NCBI GenBank assembly: GCA_013076295.1
Contig: RQOL01000729.1
Location: 1,426,001-1,490,000 of the forward strand
Length of the DNA stretch: 64,000 bases
From: Sanderia malayensis
Lineage: Eukaryota; Cnidaria; Scyphozoa; Semaeostomeae; Pelagiidae
Direction of reading: 5' to 3'
Shown: piece by piece, positions 58,523 through 64,000 of the stretch
Position numbering within the stretch: position 1 is the first letter of the stretch
Layout: every line of letters starts with the position of its first letter
Program-made: the position numbers and the translations under genes
Notes under the pieces: model-generated
What the model was told of the DNA's origin: nothing
What the model saw: the letters and a program-made list of their open reading frames with translations, nothing else
The model's database searches: none

Positions 58523-60746
58523 ATGCAGTCGTTTCATGGAAACCGTCGCCATAGCGCTGTTACGATGAGACCAAAGAAAGGATTTGCAACTAATGGCGTA
58601 AAACAAATATTGTCGTCAAGAGGTAAGCGTGAGCAGTTTTGTTTTCTTTTCTTTGTAGCACGGTATCCAGAGTTTGTTGATAAGTGATCTATTGCATGAT
58701 CAACATTACCACAGTCAAATCTGCATAGTTCGAACTCGTGTAATTCGAACTCTATCTAATTCGAACGAAATTCCCCGTCCCTTCAAACATCACTACTTAA
58801 CCAATTCTTATCAAAAAAACCTCTATAACTCGAGCTTTTTCCAATTCGAACATTTCATGCTTCCCCAGGGTGTTCGAATTAGACAGAGTTGAATGTATAT
58901 ACTGCCCGCCGTGCAATAAATCAAACTTCTTTTCTGCTCTAGCCACAAGCAACCGGCCAAAGCGGCATCGTGTGACTATAAACGTATCCGGAGAGCGCTA
59001 TCAAACGTATTTGGAAACGCTCGAACGATTTCCGAAAACTCTCCTCGGCGATGTGGAGAGAAGAGAACAATATTACGAGCCCGAAGAGAGAGAGTATTTC
59101 TTCGACAGGGATCGCAATGCTTTTGCTGCTATCATCTACTTCTATCAATCAGAAGGCCAGTTGTACTGTCCACTCACCGTGCCGCTTCACATACTCGTGT
59201 CCGAAGCGAAATTCTTTGATTTGGGTGAAGAGGCGCTTAATCAGGTATTTGACATTGAAGACTCGAACAGCGTGCAGCTGCCAAAGAACAAGTTGCAGCG
59301 TGAGATCTGGAAACTGTTTGACATCCCGGAATCTGGCTTGGCTGCTAATGTGCTCACGGTCTTTTCAGTACTTATCATTGTTTGTTCGGTTGTTATTCTG
59401 TGCATCGAGACATTGCCGTATTTTAAAGGATACGACCTGACCGAGCAGAACTTTCCGAAATTTCCCGCCGGCGCCCGTCCCGATATGGGTCCCCGGAAAC
59501 CCCTACACCACTTGCGGTGGCCGAATGTGTCACAAAGTATGCCCATGCAGCAAGATCTTCCACCGGGCAGCACGGACGCTCCGCGAGTCGGTGGCGGTAG
59601 TGGCTGGAAAAAGACGTTCGATCTCTGCGAAACAGGCATCGTTGCGTGGTTTACCATGGAATTTATTGTTCGATTCCTGTCTTGTCCGGACAAGATAGCG
59701 TTCGTCAAATCATGCATGAATCTTGTAGACTTTCTAGCCATTGTTCCCTACTACATCACGCTGATATACCATCAACAAGGCTATGGGTTGGATAACATCA
59801 GAATTATCAGACTCGTCCGTGTGTTCAGAATATTCAAACTTTCAAGGCACTCGAGAGGATTGCAGATCCTCGGCCTGACGTTGCGAGCGAGTATCAAAGA
59901 GCTAGGCCTGTTGATTTTTTTCCTGTTGATTGGAGTCGTCTTGTTTTCCAGTGCAGTTTATTATGTCGAGGTTCAGACCTTTCAGAGTATTCCGCATGCA
60001 TTCTGGTGGGCCATCATCACCATGTGCACAGTTGGTTATGGAGATATTGTAAGTGTAGAAAACATTTGATTTAGCGATAAGCGCCTGTCTGCCACCCCAC
60101 ACAGCCATCTTCTTTAAGTTGAGGTCTGTTTCTGTTCCTGCCACCCCACACAGCAATCTTCTTTAAGTTGAGGTCGTTTTCCCATTGCTCACGCCGTTAA
60201 CTCCAGATTACCCCCATCCCATTTCTCCTGCTGTTCATTTAGATTTGATGTCGTTATTCAGAGTTCTGTTGAATTTTTTCGATGAAACCTGTCGCCGAAT
60301 CACCAGGTTTATATACTCTGCATTTACAGGTTCCTTTGACGTTCCTGGGAAAATTCGTGGGTAGTTTGTGCGCCATATGTGGAGTATTAACGATCGCTTT
60401 GCCTGTGCCTGTGATCGTGTCGAATTTCGACTACTTTTACCAGCGAGAAAGAGCACGAAAATCGCACCTTGTGTTCAGAGATGGTTGCAAGAAAAGTGAG
60501 AAAAGCGATGCAGCAACAACAACAACAACACCTGCAACCACGGACACAGAGGAATCGACGATTAAGTCGTCAAAGTTCAAACGAGAGCAGCAGATAGAGA
60601 GGCAAAAGACATTGAAAAAGCTTGAAAAATGCCATATTCGGCAGAGCAGGAACTGGGTTCAAATTTTATTTGGCGACTCGAAGAAGCCGCTTGTCGAAGC
60701 GCAAAAAGAGCAGTTCGTGGTCACCGAAATGGAATCCGTTGTCTGA
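58523..60746 (+). CDS. Shaker-type (Kv1) voltage-gated potassium channel
   Basis: Three exons join in phase: 58523-58622, 58943-60048 and 60330-60746 (540 residues). The tetramerisation domain T1 (about 43-140) starts [21 protein letters not shown]1 is [20 protein letters not shown]2 is [21 protein letters not shown]3 is [17 protein letters not shown], and S4 carries the regular arginines ([20 protein letters not shown]). The pore reads [10 protein letters not shown], and the last intron falls directly after it. S6 has the PVP gate ([12 protein letters not shown]). These make it a plasma-membrane delayed-rectifier or A-type K+ channel of the Shaker subfamily. The S1-S2 loop is long and Pro/Met/Gly-rich. 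The C-terminus ends ESVV, a plausible class-I PDZ ligand. A pogo-like MITE fills much of intron 1 and ends 47 bases before the acceptor. Confidence 0.97.
58712..58895. mobile_element. 184-bp pogo-like MITE in Kv intron 1
   Basis: CAGTCAAATCTGCATAG at the left and GACAGAGTTGAATG at the right, with AATTCGAAC words inside. TA follows the right end; the left flank is CA rather than TA. Confidence 0.75.
60086..60180. repeat. Two-copy ~51-bp tandem repeat in Kv intron 2
   Basis: CTGCCACCCCACACAGC and ATCTTCTTTAAGTTGAGGTC occur twice in direct order. Intronic and non-coding; each copy contains an internal CACAG that resembles a splice acceptor. Confidence 0.8.
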
Positions 60747-62064
60747 AAAAGTCTTGACAACTCAATTTTGCGCAGTTACCTGGTTGGTTGAAAGAGTGCA
60801 CGCGCTGTGTGACATCTGATTTTCAGAGAAGCCGTGATTTGGAGAACCCATGACCCAGAATGTCAGGAATGCCAAGTTTCAAGCTTCACACGATGACAAT
60901 TTGAGCACGGGTGAAATGAGAAGTTAATTTGGCTTGATCGACAAGATAACATGTGGCAGTACTTCGAATTGCTCACAACAGCACGTGGATTTCATGATGA
61001 CATATCAAGAGAATGAAGCATTTTCGCTATTAAGAGTATGTAAATATGAGCTTTTATGTGTTATCAATGTCAATTAGTCTCAGTACATAATCCCCTTGCT
61101 TCCCTGTGCTCTATTTCACATCGCTACGGGAGAATGCCAATTTGATTATTTCAAAAACAAAGTGGGGGCTTAACAGAGAGTAGGGCTCATTTCAAAATCT
61201 CATTTTGAAAGATAAGGGGCTTAATAGAGAGGGGAGTTAAAAGAGCTTTACCGTGATCGTCTATTCCCGAAGTCTATTTTGGGCCGAATGAAATCAGCTC
61301 GTCACCAGCAGTCGAAGCAAAGCAAGTCATGGGATATTTCGTTATTAATTGATGGGGTGTTATTTCTATTGTACAGGGAGCTGATTTATAACATATTGTA
61401 TAAGCTGAACATTTTTTCAATGAGGTTTTGCTCATGCGATTATTATTCGCATGAGCAAAACCTCATTATACTTCGCCAATGAATATTATTTTTTATTTTG
61501 TTGCCTTGCCCATAGAATGGCTATGGGAATGTGTCATTGTATTCTGGGCTGTCGGTGGTTAGTGAGCATTTCAAAACACAAATTGTGTAGCTGTTTCGCA
61601 ACGGAGAAAAGTACTATAACGTAATATGCTCAATTCCCACGATAATAATATTTTATGAATTCAGATATTATTGAATTCCGATAACTTCTCTTACTTTTTT
61701 AGTTTAATTTGACTCCACACCAATGAGATTGGTGTCAAGTGTGTAAAGTAACTTTACAATGTCTCATTTGAGAATATTTCCTTTTCAACTGCTTAAAGCT
61801 TTGTGACTTTGAATCATTTTTGTGTATATATGTAGATAAATCTTATTTGGCTGTGTCAAAAAATAGGATCTTAGATAAAAGTTCAAAACATTTGCTCACA
61901 TTTGTTTGCCTGCTTCTTTCTTTTCAATTTGAAATTGCGATTGCAGTGCTTACAATGACGTAACAAGATATCCCACGATTCAAAGTGGTCCTCGCGTTGC
62001 TATTGGCAGCTGTTTACATCAGCTGAGTATTGTGGAGGAGGAGAATTTTTAGCAACATAAAATA
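60747..62064. other. Kv 3' UTR and intergenic region
   Basis: Contains a decayed GGGGGCTTAACAGAGAG repeat (about 61090-61255), a perfect inverted repeat (61419-61467) and plain AT-rich DNA. No gene seen. Confidence 0.5.
61419..61467. repeat. Perfect 21-bp inverted repeat (hairpin)
   Basis: AATGAGGTTTTGCTCATGCG at 61419 is repeated as its exact complement ending at 61467, with a 7-base AT loop. It lies about 670 bases after the channel stop codon and would form a very stable hairpin in RNA or cruciform in DNA. Confidence 0.9.
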
Positions 62065-63631
62065 ATGAAAATGCCAGAGGATCACGATAATTCTGCTTTT
62101 GAGCATCCATATATTCATGTGGAGCAAACTTTAGCTATCATCAAACCTGACGCTGTCGATAAAACAGATGAAATAGAGGAAATTATTCTGAAACATGGCT
62201 TTTCAGTTCTTCGGGTGAGTAATGACCATAGGCTAGGCCATGTTATGTTTTAGTCAACAAGTCCTGCTGCACGTCACATTCCCATTGCTATGATGTCACT
62301 GTTGCATTGTCTGCTCATCATTGGCCCATGCGAGGTGAGCCACGTGGAGTGAATGCAATTGTGCTATCCTCTGGTTGTGGCTTTGTGTGACACTGTTGAA
62401 TTTGTTCCTCTGAGTTTGACCTGCAATGAATGAAGTGAAGCACTGCCACCGAAATACCTTTTAATTTTCAATGTTTAAAATTTTTATAGTTACCACTCGA
62501 TTTAAGCTAGTATAAATTGGGATGCAGCATGCACACCTTGCCTCCGTGCATTCATTTTCTTTTCCAACATGACGTCAAGCTGTATTTTTCAGCGAAGAAG
62601 AATGCAAATGACACCCGAGCAGACCAGCGAATTCTACGCAGAACATTATGGCAAGATGTTTTTCCCGAGCTTGGTGGCATTCATGAGCAGGTAATATAGC
62701 AATTCACTAACATACCTACTAAATACAATAGTTACAGTACATCTTATTAGCTCATATTTGCAATATGGTCTCTTTCTTTCGCTGTGTCGTGCCCCAACAA
62801 AGAAGAACCTGGCATGGCGTTGTTTGGGAGACACTTCAATAATGGATTTGACAACTGCAGTGTATGGCATGTGCACACACAAGATATTTTTTGTAGAATT
62901 TAATTGCACGCCTTGAAAATGGGCGTGGTGGGTGCAGCATTTGTCTGGAGCAACACCTAATTCAACAATATTATAGATGCATGCCATTCCTTTATAGTGG
63001 ACCCATTACTGCCATGGTCTTGGCTAGAGATGATGCAATCTCATACTGGAGACAAATCATTGGTCCTACACAAACTGCGAGAGCAAGAGATGAAGCCCCG
63101 GACAGGTAAAATTTTAGGATTTGACTTGGGTTAGACTAGGGTTAGATAATGCTCTTGTTAATGTTAATGTTGTTAAGTTTTCAATTTAGCTAATAATGAA
63201 TTTGCTGCCATTTTAGTTTACGGGCTCTGTTTGGCACAGACAATCAACGAAATGCACTTCATGGGAGTGACAGCTCTTCAAGTGCTGTGCGAGAGATACA
63301 TTTCTTCTTTTCTGATGGTAAGTTTGTCTGCGGATGTTTAATTGAATTGTGTTTTATGAATGCTAATGTGTATCAAGATAAGCAACAGTTAATGTCTATT
63401 GTTTGCTTGTTTCTTTAACATTTATTTAACAAGGTTGACAGTAATCAAAGGTGCAAGAGAGAGTATTGAATAGTTTCAGGCAAGGAGTAAATAATGTTTT
63501 TTATTTGTCAAGCTGTTGTGGAGCCTTTACCAACTGGACAAGAGGCCCAAGATTACCTCGCAAGAACAGTGAATCCTACACTGCAAAAGGGTCTTGCATG
63601 TCTGAGCAAGAAGAAACCAGCTGATCCTATT
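62065..63631 (+). CDS. NME5: NME5 (nucleoside diphosphate kinase homologue 5), 3' end outside the window
   Basis: Five exons join in phase: 62065-62214, 62593-62690, 62998-63105, 63217-63317 and 63513-63631 (192 residues so far). The NDK domain opens with TLAIIKPDAVDKTDEIEEII and contains EQTSEFYAEHYGKMFFPSL, GPITAMVLARDDAISYW and LFGTDNQRNALHGSDS with the phosphoryl-accepting His (about 134). A Dpy-30-like motif follows (QEAQDYLARTVNPTLQKGL), ending in KKPADPI where the last visible exon closes with GTAAGT. Human NME5 continues with a short WLADWLL-type tail, expected just beyond base 64000. NME5 is a radial-spoke or axonemal protein of motile cilia and sperm. A second ATG two codons downstream is equally possible as start. 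Confidence 0.95.
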
Positions 63632-63781
63632 GTAAGTGTTTTTTATTATTCTGTCTATGTTGTGTATTTGAAGAACAATTTATTTGATTTTAATGTGGAT
63701 ATTCTTTCATGTTAGATGTTTCCTCATACAAAAGGGCATTTGCATATGTTCAAAAATTTATGTTTGAAATTCTTTAATATA

Positions 63782-63994
63782 CTGTAAATCCTCGAATAAG
63801 CCCCCCGGGCTTATTTGCAAAAACGTAATCAATGAAGTTATTGGTTTAAACTTGCTGTTATTTGCAATACACTCACTGAACAACTTCAATATCTCGATAC
63901 TTGGGCTCAATATCCTTGCAAATGATTATCAGGATGGGGGCTTATTCGAGGGGAGGGCTTATTCGAAGGTGGGGGCTTATTCGAGAATTTACGG
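63782..63994. mobile_element. 213-bp MITE with CTCGAATAAGCCCC ends in an NME5 intron
   Basis: Ends CTGTAAATCCTCGAATAAGC and GCTTATTCGAGAATTTACGG are inverted with two mismatches, with TA on both sides. The interior has GGGGGCTTATTCGA words. Same superfamily as 12748-13059. Confidence 0.85.
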
Positions 63995-64000
63995 TATGCA

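Noticed and set aside
59241..59741. 166-codon minus-strand ORF
   Set aside because: Antisense shadow of the large Kv channel exon.

Overview
The window is animal nuclear DNA. It has intron-rich genes with GT-AG splicing, metazoan-only families (an NR2E/tailless nuclear receptor, a Shaker-type Kv channel, DEAF1 and LIN54), AT-rich intergenic DNA and many small non-autonomous transposons. Gene content and structure suggest an early-branching animal, most likely an anthozoan cnidarian (sea anemone or coral). That is inference; nothing here is species-diagnostic. All gene models were built by hand by joining open exons whose splice phases agree, so most CDS entries below carry exon coordinates.

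Layout. 1-3635: a partial, frameshifted second copy of the NR2E locus that ends in a 100-N gap; it looks like a redundant haplotype contig. 3736-6998: a ~184-bp satellite array with a 10-unit higher-order period, broken by a TA-flanked MITE. 7305-11426 (+): DEAF1-like SAND/MYND transcription factor. 13175-16344 (-): two unrecognised multi-exon membrane-protein models. 16992-20294 (-): secreted GH19 chitinase/endolysin-like protein with cysteine-rich modules. 23547-28072 (-): complete NR2E1/tailless-type receptor. 31863-35625 (+): WDR45/WIPI4 PROPPIN. 36951-38358 (+): acidic three-finger C2H2 protein. 39155-39771 (-): ZNF593. 40139-44492 (-): two tandem selenoprotein U (PRXL2/FAM213) genes, each with an in-frame TGA at the redox Sec position and a matching SECIS-like hairpin in the 3' UTR, separated by a 1.96-kb foldback transposon. 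46284-55685 (+): LIN54. 58523-60746 (+): Shaker-type K+ channel. 62065 to the window end (+): NME5, cut by the window edge.

The genes do not form one pathway; this is ordinary eukaryotic neighbourhood, with several nuclear regulators (DEAF1, NR2E, LIN54, C2H2, ZNF593), one autophagy protein, one ciliary protein, redox selenoproteins and an ion channel. The most interesting content is the pair of recoded SelU genes with SECIS elements, the GH19 gene with an altered catalytic motif, the enlarged D-box in the nuclear receptor, and the transposon insertion whose empty site is preserved in the paralogous SelU segment.
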